Part shown: piece by piece, positions 1 to 8,618 of the stretch
Position numbering within the stretch: position 1 is the stretch's first letter
How the letters are laid out: every line of letters starts with the position of its first letter
Source of the DNA: Bacteroidales bacterium
Lineage (GTDB): Bacteria; Bacteroidota; Bacteroidia; Bacteroidales; UBA932
Direction of reading: 5' to 3'
DNA length: 37,272 bases
Assembly: GCA_017464245.1 (NCBI GenBank)
Contig: JAFUDV010000057.1
Coordinates: 1-37,272 of the forward strand
Translations under genes and position numbers: made by a program
The notes under the pieces: model-generated
Told to the model about the DNA's origin: nothing
The model's database searches: none
What the model saw: the letters and a program-made list of their open reading frames with translations, nothing else

Positions 1-1
1 C

Positions 2-1162
2 CTGGTGAACGCCTGGTTCGAGAGCGTGTCGGGCTTCACCACCACCGGCTCCATCATCCTGGAGGACGTGGAGGCGCTTCCCCGGAGCCTGCTGTTCTGG
101 CGGTCCTCCACGCATTTCATCGGGGGCTTGGGTGTCGTGGTGTTCCTCCTGCTGATCATCCCCAACTCCTCGCCCGTCCGCCTGCGCCTGACCAATATGG
201 AACTCTCCTCCCTGGCGCGGGATGACTACCGTTCCCGGGCCAACAAGACCGTCTTCATCTTCGCCTGGGTGTATCTGGGCATCTGCGCGCTCGCCTTCGT
301 GTGCTACCTGCTGGCCGGGATGTCTCCGTTCGACGCCATCAACCACGCTTTCACCGTATGCGCGACGGGCGGCTTCTCCACGCGGAACCTGTCCATCGGC
401 CATTTCCGGTCGGAACTCATCTCCTCGCTCACGATCGTGTTCATGTACCTGGCCTCCATCCATTTCGGCCTCATCTTCATGACGCTGGCGAACCGGTCGC
501 TGCGTCCCCTGAACAACCCTGTCCTGCGGTTCTATACGCTGGGCCTGGTCATCTGTTCGGTCCTGGCTTCCGTCTCCCTCAAGATGGAGAGCGTGGACGC
601 CACCTGGGCGCGTGCCTTCCTGGACGGGACCTTCCATGTGGTGAGTTACGCGTCCACCACCGGTCTCGCCATCAGCGACAATTCCGCCTGGCCGGTGCTG
701 CCCTGCTTCATCCTGGTGATCTGCAGCCTGGTGTGCGGATGCTCCGGCTCCACCACCGGCGGCCTCAAGGCGGACCGGGTCATCGTCCTGTTCCGGGCGG
801 TGCGGATGCAGATCGTCAAGACGCTGTATCCCTCCTCCGTGTTCGAGGTTAAGTTCGGACGCCGCATCCTGCGTGACGAGGAGGTGTATCCGCAGGTCCT
901 GTACATCGCCCTGTTCTTCCTGCTGATCGGGCTTTCCTCCGTCCTGTGCGTCCTGTTGGGGGACCCGAACCAGCACGCCCTGCTGGGCTCGCTCGCCTCG
1001 CTGGCGAACGTGGGCCCTTCCCTGGGTGAAATCGGCTCCCTGGGCAACTACAACGCGGAACCGAATGCCCTCAAGTTCATCTTCACCCTGGACATGTTCC
1101 TGGGGCGCGTGGAGATCTATCCGGTCTTCGCGGTCGTGGCCAGCATTTTCCACCGGAGGTAG
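2..1162 (+). CDS. trkH: TrkH/KtrB-family potassium uptake protein, 5'-truncated by window edge
   Basis: This is the membrane, ion-conducting subunit of a Trk/Ktr potassium uptake system. About 385 residues are present and the reading frame runs open to the window edge, so the true start lies upstream; the family is usually near 480-500 residues, so roughly the first 100 are missing. All four pore-loop signatures are visible in order: SGFTTTG at the very start, CATGGFST near residue 120, ASTTGLA near 215, and LANVGPSLG near 335. Hydrophobic membrane segments separate them, and GSTTGGLKADR, typical of the TrkH C-terminal half, lies between the third and fourth loops. The partner TrkA (NAD-binding regulatory) gene is not in the window and may lie upstream. 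The stop codon lies two bases before the next gene. Function is inferred from the pore loops; confidence in the family is high. Confidence 0.93.
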   Translation: MVNAWFESVSGFTTTGSIILEDVEALPRSLLFWRSSTHFIGGLGVVVFLLLIIPNSSPVRLRLTNMELSSLARDDYRSRANKTVFIFAWVYLGICALAFVCYLLAGMSPFDAINHAFTVCATGGFSTRNLSIGHFRSELISSLTIVFMYLASIHFGLIFMTLANRSLRPLNNPVLRFYTLGLVICSVLASVSLKMESVDATWARAFLDGTFHVVSYASTTGLAISDNSAWPVLPCFILVICSLVCGCSGSTTGGLKADRVIVLFRAVRMQIVKTLYPSSVFEVKFGRRILRDEEVYPQVLYIALFFLLIGLSSVLCVLLGDPNQHALLGSLASLANVGPSLGEIGSLGNYNAEPNALKFIFTLDMFLGRVEIYPVFAVVASIFHRR

Positions 1163-1164
1163 CC

Positions 1165-2595
1165 ATGGACCGGGCGGGATTCCTGTACGATGAGTTCCTG
1201 AAGCGGTTCCCTTATGAACCGACACCCTGCCAGGACCGCCTGCTGCGGGATTTGGGGGAGTTCCTGACGGGGGACGATGCCGACATCCTCGTGGTAAACG
1301 GCTATGCGGGTACCGGAAAGACGACGGCGCTCGCCGCGGTGGTATCCACTTTCACCGCCCTCCATACCCCCTGCATCCTGATGGCACCGACGGGACGTGC
1401 CGCGAAGGTCCTGTCCAATTATACCGGCCGGCCGGCGTCCACCGTCCACAAGCAGATCTATCGGCAGAAGTCCCACGGAGACGACGGCTTCGGCCAGTTT
1501 TCCCTGGCGCCGAACAAGGCGAAGGGGACGCTGTTCATCGTGGACGAGGTCTCGCTCATCGGCATCGACGGCGGGGAACGGCCGGGGGGGGCGGCCTTCG
1601 GCTCCGGGAATCTCCTGGAGGACCTGATCCTATATTTCCGCTCCGGGGTGGATTGCCGGATGATCCTCGTCGGGGACGCGGCGCAGCTCCCTCCCGTGGG
1701 ACTGGACTGCTCGCCGGCCCTTTCGCCCGATTACATGTCCGGCGTGGGCGGCGTCCGTTTTACGGAACTGCGGACGGTCGTGCGCCAGCAGGCCGGATCG
1801 GGCATCCTCGTGAATGCGACCCGCCTGCGGGAAATCCTGGAGGAGGACTGCGAGATCCCCCTGGACGAACTGGGACTCACGGTCAAGGGTTTTCCCGACA
1901 TCGAACGCCTCACCGGCGGCGAACTCATCGAGACGCTGTCCGATGCCTACAGCCGCTACGGTGAGGACGGAACCGTGGTCCTGTGCCGGTCCAACAAGCG
2001 GGCGAACCGCTACAACGCCGGCATCCGCGCGCAGGTGCAGTTCCGGGAGGAGCGCCTCGTGCGGGAGGACAAGCTCATGATCGTGAAAAACTGCTATCAT
2101 TTCGCCGACAAACTGGAAGGGACGGACTACATCGCCAACGGCGATATCTGCAAACTCATCCGGATCGGCGGCTATGAGGAACGCTACGGCCTCCATTTCG
2201 CCGATGCGCGTCTCTCCTTCCCGGACTACCAGGACCAGGAGATCGTCGCGAAGGTCCTCCTGGATACGCTGGATGCGGAAGCACCGTCGCTGACTTATGA
2301 GCAGTCCAACGCCCTTTACCAGGGCGTCAGCGCCGATTACGCGCACCTGTCCACCAAGAAGAAACGCTACGACGCGGTCCGTGAAGACCCTTTCTTCAAC
2401 GCCCTCCAGCTCAAGTATGCGCAGGCCATCACCTGCCACAAGTCCCAGGGCGGCCAGTGGGACTGCGTCTTCATCGACAACCCTTTCTGGCAGGATTACC
2501 TCACTCCCGACGACCTCAAGTGGCTGTACACGGCCCTGACCCGTGCCGTGAAGAAAGTCTATCTCGTGAACTTCAAGGACGAACTATTCCATTGA
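1165..2595 (+). CDS. RecD-like superfamily 1 DNA helicase (AAA ATPase)
   Basis: This is a predicted ATP-dependent 5'-3' DNA helicase of the RecD/Dda (SF1B) type, 476 residues, probably acting in DNA repair or recombination. The Walker A motif GYAGTGKTT is at residues 46-54, and Walker B FIVDEVSLI follows with its Asp-Glu at 127-128. The C-terminal UvrD_C_2-type region contains AITCHKSQGGQWD and the motif VI segment YTALTRAV near the end. It lacks the long N-terminal region of RecD2, so it is a short stand-alone form like those common in Bacteroidota. The ATG at 1165 is chosen because GGAGG sits just upstream, overlapping the trkH stop. An eight-G run at 1584-1591 lies between Walker B and the next helicase motif. 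The fold is clear; the pathway is unknown. Confidence 0.88.
   Translation: MDRAGFLYDEFLKRFPYEPTPCQDRLLRDLGEFLTGDDADILVVNGYAGTGKTTALAAVVSTFTALHTPCILMAPTGRAAKVLSNYTGRPASTVHKQIYRQKSHGDDGFGQFSLAPNKAKGTLFIVDEVSLIGIDGGERPGGAAFGSGNLLEDLILYFRSGVDCRMILVGDAAQLPPVGLDCSPALSPDYMSGVGGVRFTELRTVVRQQAGSGILVNATRLREILEEDCEIPLDELGLTVKGFPDIERLTGGELIETLSDAYSRYGEDGTVVLCRSNKRANRYNAGIRAQVQFREERLVREDKLMIVKNCYHFADKLEGTDYIANGDICKLIRIGGYEERYGLHFADARLSFPDYQDQEIVAKVLLDTLDAEAPSLTYEQSNALYQGVSADYAHLSTKKKRYDAVREDPFFNALQLKYAQAITCHKSQGGQWDCVFIDNPFWQDYLTPDDLKWLYTALTRAVKKVYLVNFKDELFH
1584..1591 (+). repeat. Homopolymeric G8 tract inside the helicase gene
   Basis: Eight consecutive G bases lie in frame within the helicase coding sequence, in a Gly/Arg/Pro-rich linker after Walker B. 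Such tracts are known slippage sites. A one-base change here would truncate the protein after about 140 residues. Whether it varies cannot be told from one sequence. Confidence 0.9.
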
Positions 2596-2599
2596 CACC

Positions 2600-4660
2600 A
2601 TGAATATCAAGAAGCTGCTGCTGGGCCTGGCCCTCTGTTCCCTAGCCGGTCCTGCTCTCGCGCAGGAGTTCAACCGGATGCCGTATGCATACAAATGGCT
2701 GAACGACAAGGAAGTCGTTTTTACCTATAACGGCCGTTACACGGATGACGAGGGCTTCAAGCTGGTGATGCCCAAGGGAAAGAAGGTGGAAGGCGTGCAG
2801 GCGCCGGAGAAGTATGCGGACTTCCCGCTGCATCCGGAAGGCGCCGTGAACCTGACCTATTCGCCGGACTCCACGATGCTGGCCTTCACCCGGGACAACG
2901 ACCTTTATGTGGTGACCATCGAGGGTGGGCGCGAATGCCGGCTCACCTTTGACGGGACGGCGACCGTGATGAACGGATACGCTTCCTGGGTCTATTATGA
3001 GGAGATTCTGGGCCGTGCCTCCCGCTACTGCGCGTTCTGGTGGTCGCCGGACAGCCGCCGCCTGGCCTTCTACCATTTCGACGATACGGAAGTGCCCATG
3101 TTCCCGATCTATTCGCCCTTCGGACAGGACGGAAAGCTCCGGGAAACGCACTATCCCAAGGTGGGGGAGAAGAACCCCGAGGTGAAGGTGGGCTTTGTCG
3201 ATGTCCCCGCCGCCCTGGAGGGCCGTCCGGAGATCGTCTGGGCCGATTTCGACGAGAAGGAGGACCAGTATTTCGGCATTCCTTTCTGGTCGGACGACTC
3301 CCGGACTTTCTATGTCGCCCATGAGCCCCGCATCCAGAATACGCTGGACCTGTATGCGGTGTCGCCCGTGGACGGAGGAAAGAAAGTCCTCTACCACGAG
3401 ACCTATCCCACCTGGCTGGACTGGATCGAGGGCATGCTCTTCACCGGGAACGGCCTGTACATGGTCCGCAGCTTCGAGACGGGATGGCAGCAGGTCTATT
3501 TCCTGGGTTATGACGGGTCCCTGCGCCGCCTGACCGACGGGCCCAACTGGCGCGTCGCCCTGGTCCGTGCGGAAGAGGACGGGACGGTCTATTTCACAGC
3601 CCAGCGCGACCCGCTGCATGTCCGCCAGGCCTTGTACAAGGTCACCCCGAAAGGGGAGATGATTCCCCTGACGGACGAATCCATGAGCGTCGCGGGCGTT
3701 CGGTTCTCCCCGGACGGAAAGTATTTCGCTGCGCAGACTTCCAATCTTTCCACGCCTACGCAACTGCGTGTGTATCAGACTTCAAAGCCCGCCCGGAACT
3801 GGCTTGTCGCGGACCAGAAGGGGCCTCAGTACGAGCCGTCCAAGTATTCTCTCGGGCAGGTGTGCACCATCACCCACGACGGGTTCGAGCTTCCCGGGGT
3901 CATCTACTACCCGGCGGGCTTCGACCCGGCGAAACGCTATCCGGTCCATGTGGACATCTACGGCGGTCCGGACTCGCCGCAGGTCCATGACCGTTGGGCG
4001 TCACCGCAGCGCTATGCCTGGTACGCCGAGAACGGCATCATCGAGTTCATCGCGGACTGCCGCGCCGCCGGCCACAACGGCCGCGCCGGCCTGGACTGCA
4101 TCTACAAGCAGCTTTCCACGGTGGAGGTGGAGGACTTCGTCGCCTGGGCCCGGTGGCTCCAGTCGCTCCCGTATGTGCAGGGAGACAAGATCGGCGTGGA
4201 AGGCTTTTCCTTCGGCGGGACGATGACCACGCTCCTGGTCGCGACGGCCCCCGATGCCTACCATTACGGCATCGCGGGCGGAGGCGTGTATGACTGGATG
4301 CTTTACGACACCCATTATACGGAGCGCTTCATGAGCACGCCGGAGGACAATGGGGAAGGGTACCAGCGCACCCGTACCGTGGACCGGGTGGGCACCTATC
4401 CCGCCCGTCCCGCCGGTTCCGCTCCGGCGGAAGGGACGGTCTCCGACGGATCCGTGATGCTCAAGCTCACGCACGGTACCGGTGACGACAATGTCCATTT
4501 CCAGAATACGCTGCAGCTCATCGACGCCCTGCACCGGATGGGCGCCGACTTCGACTTCATGGTCTATCCCGACGGCATGCACGGCTACCGGGGCTATCAG
4601 GGTTCCCACTTCCAGGCGGAGAACCGCGCGTTCTGGCTCAAATATCTGAAAGGTGAGTGA
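2600..4660 (+). CDS. dpp4: Dipeptidyl peptidase IV (S9B family), secreted
   Basis: This is an exported serine exopeptidase that removes X-Pro/X-Ala dipeptides from peptide N-termini, 686 residues. A Sec signal peptide is clear (MNIKKLLLGLALCSLAGPALAQ, cleavage after ALA). The N-terminal half is the beta-propeller, with the paired glutamates of the DPP4 family (YYEEILGRAS, E134-E135) that bind the substrate amino terminus. The C-terminal alpha/beta-hydrolase domain carries the triad: Ser537 in GFSFGG, Asp629 in GTGDDNVHF and His661 in DGMHGY. The nucleophile elbow reads GFSFGG where many family members have GWSYGG; this is a conservative change and all catalytic residues are present. The ATG is four bases after the helicase stop, and the 3' end overlaps the following gene by 8 bases, so the genes are probably cotranscribed. 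Confidence 0.93.
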   Translation: MNIKKLLLGLALCSLAGPALAQEFNRMPYAYKWLNDKEVVFTYNGRYTDDEGFKLVMPKGKKVEGVQAPEKYADFPLHPEGAVNLTYSPDSTMLAFTRDNDLYVVTIEGGRECRLTFDGTATVMNGYASWVYYEEILGRASRYCAFWWSPDSRRLAFYHFDDTEVPMFPIYSPFGQDGKLRETHYPKVGEKNPEVKVGFVDVPAALEGRPEIVWADFDEKEDQYFGIPFWSDDSRTFYVAHEPRIQNTLDLYAVSPVDGGKKVLYHETYPTWLDWIEGMLFTGNGLYMVRSFETGWQQVYFLGYDGSLRRLTDGPNWRVALVRAEEDGTVYFTAQRDPLHVRQALYKVTPKGEMIPLTDESMSVAGVRFSPDGKYFAAQTSNLSTPTQLRVYQTSKPARNWLVADQKGPQYEPSKYSLGQVCTITHDGFELPGVIYYPAGFDPAKRYPVHVDIYGGPDSPQVHDRWASPQRYAWYAENGIIEFIADCRAAGHNGRAGLDCIYKQLSTVEVEDFVAWARWLQSLPYVQGDKIGVEGFSFGGTMTTLLVATAPDAYHYGIAGGGVYDWMLYDTHYTERFMSTPEDNGEGYQRTRTVDRVGTYPARPAGSAPAEGTVSDGSVMLKLTHGTGDDNVHFQNTLQLIDALHRMGADFDFMVYPDGMHGYRGYQGSHFQAENRAFWLKYLKGE

Positions 4661-6425
4661 TCCCTCTTACATGATTCCCACTTCCGCGAAGGAAGTGCAG
4701 GCGCTCGGATGGGACTACATCGATGTCATCATCCTGAGCGGGGACGCGTTCGTGGACCATCCCTCCTTCGGGACGGCGGTGATCGCCCGCTGGCTCCAGA
4801 AATGGGGGTACCGGGTAGCCGTGGTCCCGCAGCCCAACTGGCGGGACGACCTCCGCGATTTCCGGAAACTGGGGGCGCCCCGGCTCTATTTCGGGGTGAA
4901 TGCAGGAGCCATGGACTCCATGGTGAACCACTACACGGCCTCCAAGCGGTTGCGCCATGACGACGCCTACACGCCCGACGGCCGCGCCGGCGCCCGTCCG
5001 GACTACGCCGTCACCGTCTATACGCAGATCCTGAAGGAACTCTATCCCGACGTCCCCGTCATCATCGGCGGCATCGAGGCCTCGCTCCGCCGCCTGACGC
5101 ACTACGACTACTGGAAAGACTGCCTCATGCCTTCCGTCCTCGTGACTTCCGGGGCCGACTACCTGTGCTACGGCATGGGGGAGCGCCCGATGCTCGCGCT
5201 CACGAAAGGTATCGAGAACGGATGGAACCGTCACCGGATGGAGGCGATCCCGCAGATTGCCGTCTATAAGACCGGGGCCTGGAAGGAGAAGGAAGGCGTT
5301 CTGGTGCTGCACAGTTTCGAGGAATGCCAGAAGGACAAGTTCAAGTTCGCGGAGAATTTCCATTGGATCGAGACACACGCGAACATGATGCATCCCGATA
5401 CGATCATCGAACCGGTAGGGGAGGGATACGTGCAGATCAATCCGCCGTATCCGACGGCGACGACAGGGGAGATGGATTCCTTCTGGGACCTCCCGTTCAC
5501 GAAGCTGCCGCATCCCCGGTACAAGGGACACCGGATTCCGGCCTACGACATGATCAAGTTCTCGGTCAATACGCACCGGGGCTGCTTCGGAGGCTGCAAC
5601 TTCTGCACGATCGCCGCGCATCAGGGGAAATTCATTTCCTCGCGCAGCGAGTCGTCCATCCTCAAGGAGGTCCGGGAGCTGAACAAATTGCCGGATTTCG
5701 CCGGCAACATCTCCGACGTGGGGGCGCCGACGGCGAACATGTACGGGATGCACGGGAAGAACCAGGAGATCTGCGCGAAATGCCGCCGCCGCTCCTGCCT
5801 GTTCCCGGCCCGCTGCCCCAACCTGGACTGCGACCATACGCGCCTCCGGGACCTATACCACAAGATCGACTCTACGAAAGGCATCCGCCATTCCTATATC
5901 GGAAGCGGCATCCGCTACGACCTTTTCCTGACGGAGGACGGGTTCGTGGATGACAGCTCCAAGCCTTATCTCCGGGAACTGGTCCTGGACCATACGTCCG
6001 GCCGCCTGAAGGTGGCGCCGGAGCATACCGAGGACCATGTCCTCCAGAAGATGGGCAAACCTTCCTTCCGGCTGTTCGAGCGCCTGCGGAAGGAGTTCGA
6101 CCAGGTGAACCGGGAAGCGGGGACGCACGTCGGACTCGTCCCTTACTTCATCTCGTCCCATCCGGGCTGCACGCTGAAAGACATGCAGCGGCTCGCCTCG
6201 CATCCGGCCCTGAAGGGAATCTGGATGGACCAGGTGCAGGATTTCACGCCGACGCCCATGACGACCTCTTCCGTGATGTTCTGGTCCGGGTATGACCCGC
6301 GGGACCTCAAACCGGTGTTCACGGAGCGGGATATGGTCCGCAAAAGGGAGCAGAAAGCGTTTTTCTTCAAAAATTCCTCAAAAAAAACGGGACAGGGTAT
6401 TTCCAATTCCAAAAAAAGACATTAA
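4653..6425 (+). CDS. ygiQ: YgiQ-family radical SAM protein
   Basis: This is a radical SAM enzyme of the YgiQ (UPF0313) family; its substrate is not established. The protein is 590 residues. The N-terminal part (about 10-290) has the YgiQ signatures SGDAFVDHPSFG and IIGGIEASLRRLTHYDYW. The 4Fe-4S/SAM motif CFGGCNFC gives Cys311, Cys315 and Cys318, and a further cysteine cluster (CAKCRRRSC onward, near 375-390) may bind another metal centre. The GTG start at 4653 overlaps the dpp4 stop by 8 bases; an in-frame ATG at 4671 is an alternative, but the GTG start keeps the N-terminal length usual for the family. The C-terminal tail is Lys/Ser-rich and encoded by A8 and A7 runs, and its stop codon overlaps the -7 box of the next promoter. 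Confidence 0.92.
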   Translation: MSDPSYMIPTSAKEVQALGWDYIDVIILSGDAFVDHPSFGTAVIARWLQKWGYRVAVVPQPNWRDDLRDFRKLGAPRLYFGVNAGAMDSMVNHYTASKRLRHDDAYTPDGRAGARPDYAVTVYTQILKELYPDVPVIIGGIEASLRRLTHYDYWKDCLMPSVLVTSGADYLCYGMGERPMLALTKGIENGWNRHRMEAIPQIAVYKTGAWKEKEGVLVLHSFEECQKDKFKFAENFHWIETHANMMHPDTIIEPVGEGYVQINPPYPTATTGEMDSFWDLPFTKLPHPRYKGHRIPAYDMIKFSVNTHRGCFGGCNFCTIAAHQGKFISSRSESSILKEVRELNKLPDFAGNISDVGAPTANMYGMHGKNQEICAKCRRRSCLFPARCPNLDCDHTRLRDLYHKIDSTKGIRHSYIGSGIRYDLFLTEDGFVDDSSKPYLRELVLDHTSGRLKVAPEHTEDHVLQKMGKPSFRLFERLRKEFDQVNREAGTHVGLVPYFISSHPGCTLKDMQRLASHPALKGIWMDQVQDFTPTPMTTSSVMFWSGYDPRDLKPVFTERDMVRKREQKAFFFKNSSKKTGQGISNSKKRH

Positions 6426-6430
6426 TATTG
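6400..6430 (+). promoter_or_regulatory. Bacteroidota-type promoter for the small acidic protein gene
   Basis: A -7 box TAATATTG (6423-6430) matches TAnnTTTG at all but one base. TTTC at 6400-6403 is a 3/4 match to the -33 TTTG, with the standard 19-base spacing. The promoter lies across the ygiQ stop codon and would give a leader of about 25 bases before the ATG at 6462. The identification rests on pattern only. Confidence 0.55.
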
Positions 6431-6461
6431 CACCGCATTTATCCCTTAAACCTGATCCAAG

Positions 6462-6830
6462 ATGGCAGATAACAAGAAGAGACACGTCGTTAGCTATGAA
6501 AAGATGGCCTTGAACCCTGAACTGGCAGCCGCCTTTGCCGCCAAGTACCCCAAGGGATTCAACGACTACCTGACGGACCTCGTCAAATATCCGAAGCCGG
6601 ACGGAACTTTCTTCTATGCCGTGACCGTGGAAATCCCGGACGCCATCTATCTGGTGAAGATCAATGTGAAGACGGACGACCTCGAGGACGTCGAGCGCTG
6701 GCTCGAGGGCGAGGAAGACGCCGAGAACGAGGCGGTGGCCGGCGGCAGCGCCGACGCCTCCGACGCCTCCGGCGAAACCCTGCCCGATGACAACATCGCG
6801 CAGTACGCCGGCGGGTCCGATGACGAATAG
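6462..6830 (+). CDS. Small conserved acidic protein of unknown function
   Basis: This is a 122-residue soluble protein with no signal peptide or membrane segment. Residues 1-85 look folded: a basic start (MADNKKRHVVSYEKM), then an alpha/beta stretch including KYPKGFNDYL and FFYAVTVEIPDAIYLVKI. The last 35 residues are Asp/Glu/Ala/Gly-rich and probably disordered (GSADASDASGE and similar). From memory it resembles a short conserved Bacteroidota protein that has no assigned role; I cannot name a function. It has its own promoter within the end of ygiQ and is followed after three bases by the CLC channel gene, with which it is probably cotranscribed. The strong promoter-like site and short leader suggest it may be well expressed. 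Confidence 0.8.
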   Translation: MADNKKRHVVSYEKMALNPELAAAFAAKYPKGFNDYLTDLVKYPKPDGTFFYAVTVEIPDAIYLVKINVKTDDLEDVERWLEGEEDAENEAVAGGSADASDASGETLPDDNIAQYAGGSDDE

Positions 6831-6833
6831 CCC

Positions 6834-8567
6834 GTGGAGAATCAAGGCGTGAAATATCTCTGGGGCCCCCTGCGGGCCCTTTTGCGTAAGTGGCCGGAAC
6901 GTTCCTGGCTGCTGATCCTCTCCGTCGTCACGGGCATCGCCTGCGGCCTGGCCGCCGTCCTGCTGAAAGTGACGATCCACGCCATCCAGCGGGGGCTCGA
7001 GCCGCTGGCCGGCCCCAGGCCCTGGCTGTACCTGATCCTTCCGGGCGCGGGCATGCTCCTGAGCCTGCTTATCGTCCGCTACATCGTCCGGGACGACATC
7101 GGGCACGGGGTGACGAAGGTCCTGCAGGCCATTTCCAAGAACGAGTCCAAGATCAAGAAGCACAATACGGTCTCGTCGCTCGTGACGAGCGCCCTTACCA
7201 TTGGCTTCGGCGGCTCCGTGGGTGCCGAAGCCCCCATTGTCTATACCGGGGCGGCCATCGGCTCCAACCTGGGCCGGTACATGGGCCTCTCTTACCGGGG
7301 AATGACGATCCTGCTCGGTTGCGGTGCCGCCGGCGCGGTGGCGGGCATCTTCAATGCGCCGCTGGCCGGCGTGCTCTTCACCCTGGAAATCCTCCTGTTC
7401 AACCTGTCGATGAGTTCCATCCTCCCGCTGCTCCTCTCCACGGTGTCGGCGACGATGGTTTCCTATCTCCTCCTGGGACGGAACACCCAGTTCGCCTGTT
7501 CCCTGGTGGAGTTCTCCATGCGGAACATCCCGTTCTATCTGGTCCTGGGCGTGTTCTGCGGGCTCTCTTCGCTGTATTTCATCAAGATGACGCTCTTCCT
7601 GGAGGACTGGTTCGGAAAGAGGCTCCGGAATCCGTATCTGAAGTGGGCTGTCTGTGCGGCCGGCCTGGGGCTGCTGATCTTCCTTTTTCCTCCGCTCTAC
7701 GGAGAAGGCTATGAGGATGTCGGGATGCTTCTGAACGGGCAGGGGAGCGGTACGGTCTGGTTCTTTGCCCTGGTCCTCCTGCTCAAGGTGTTTGCCATGA
7801 CTTTCACCAATGCGGGCGGCGGCGTGGGCGGTACCTTCGGCCCCACCCTTTTTGTCGGCGCCCTCGCCGGTTACGTGGTCGCATCGGCCCTGAACCTCAT
7901 CCATCCCGGGCTCGTTCCGGTCCCGAACTTCGTGCTCGTGGGCATGGCTGGCCTGATGGCGGGCGTGATGCAGGCCCCGATGACCGCCATCTTCCTGATC
8001 GCCGAAATATCAGGCGGTTATGAGCTTTTCCTCCCGCTCATCCTGACATCGGCCGTGGCCTATGGCGTCACGCGCCTGTTCGAGAAATACTCCATTTACA
8101 CGAAGCGTATCGCGCAGCGGGGAGAACTCCTCACGCATGATTCGGACCAGGCCGTCCTCACGCTTCTCCGGACGGGGGACCTGGTGGAAACGGACTTCGT
8201 CCCGGTCCGGATCGACGACCCCCTGCAGGCGCTCGTGGACGCTGTGACCCGGTCCAACCGCAATGTCTTCCCCGTGCTGGATGCCCGGGGACGCTTCCAG
8301 GGATATGTGGACCTTTCCGACATCCGCCGCGACATGTTCCGGACGGACCTTTACGAGACGGCCCGCGTGTACAATTACATGCATTCCGCCCCGGAGTATG
8401 TGTACCCCGACGAGCCCATGGACCAGGTGATGCGGAAGTTCGGGAAGACGGGCGCCTGGAATCTTCCCGTCGTGGACCGGGAGGAGCGCCGTTATCGCGG
8501 CTTCGTGTCCAAGTCCAAGATATTCAACGCCTACCGGGAGGAGCTGCGCGACTTCTCCCAGGACTGA
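6834..8567 (+). CDS. CLC-family chloride channel/transporter with tandem CBS domains
   Basis: This is an inner-membrane CLC anion channel or exchanger of 577 residues. The membrane domain covers about 1-420. GSVGAEAP carries the gating glutamate (E132, matching E148 of E. coli ClcA in GREGP), and GGTFGPTLFVGA matches the GxFxP signature. The proton-glutamate region reads LFTLEIL: E185 matches ClcA E202, but the E203 position is Ile186, and the GSGIP-like site reads GHGV. Loss of the second glutamate is seen in channel-type members, so coupling to protons is uncertain. Two CBS domains fill residues about 440-577 (VFPVLDARGRFQGYVDLSD and WNLPVVDREERRYRGFVSK) and probably sense adenine nucleotides. 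The GTG start at 6834 follows the previous stop by three bases. Confidence 0.92.
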   Translation: MENQGVKYLWGPLRALLRKWPERSWLLILSVVTGIACGLAAVLLKVTIHAIQRGLEPLAGPRPWLYLILPGAGMLLSLLIVRYIVRDDIGHGVTKVLQAISKNESKIKKHNTVSSLVTSALTIGFGGSVGAEAPIVYTGAAIGSNLGRYMGLSYRGMTILLGCGAAGAVAGIFNAPLAGVLFTLEILLFNLSMSSILPLLLSTVSATMVSYLLLGRNTQFACSLVEFSMRNIPFYLVLGVFCGLSSLYFIKMTLFLEDWFGKRLRNPYLKWAVCAAGLGLLIFLFPPLYGEGYEDVGMLLNGQGSGTVWFFALVLLLKVFAMTFTNAGGGVGGTFGPTLFVGALAGYVVASALNLIHPGLVPVPNFVLVGMAGLMAGVMQAPMTAIFLIAEISGGYELFLPLILTSAVAYGVTRLFEKYSIYTKRIAQRGELLTHDSDQAVLTLLRTGDLVETDFVPVRIDDPLQALVDAVTRSNRNVFPVLDARGRFQGYVDLSDIRRDMFRTDLYETARVYNYMHSAPEYVYPDEPMDQVMRKFGKTGAWNLPVVDREERRYRGFVSKSKIFNAYREELRDFSQD

Positions 8568-8618
8568 CCGGCCGGAACCATCCGCTCCACTGATTATCAA
8601 ACACTAACACTGAATTAT

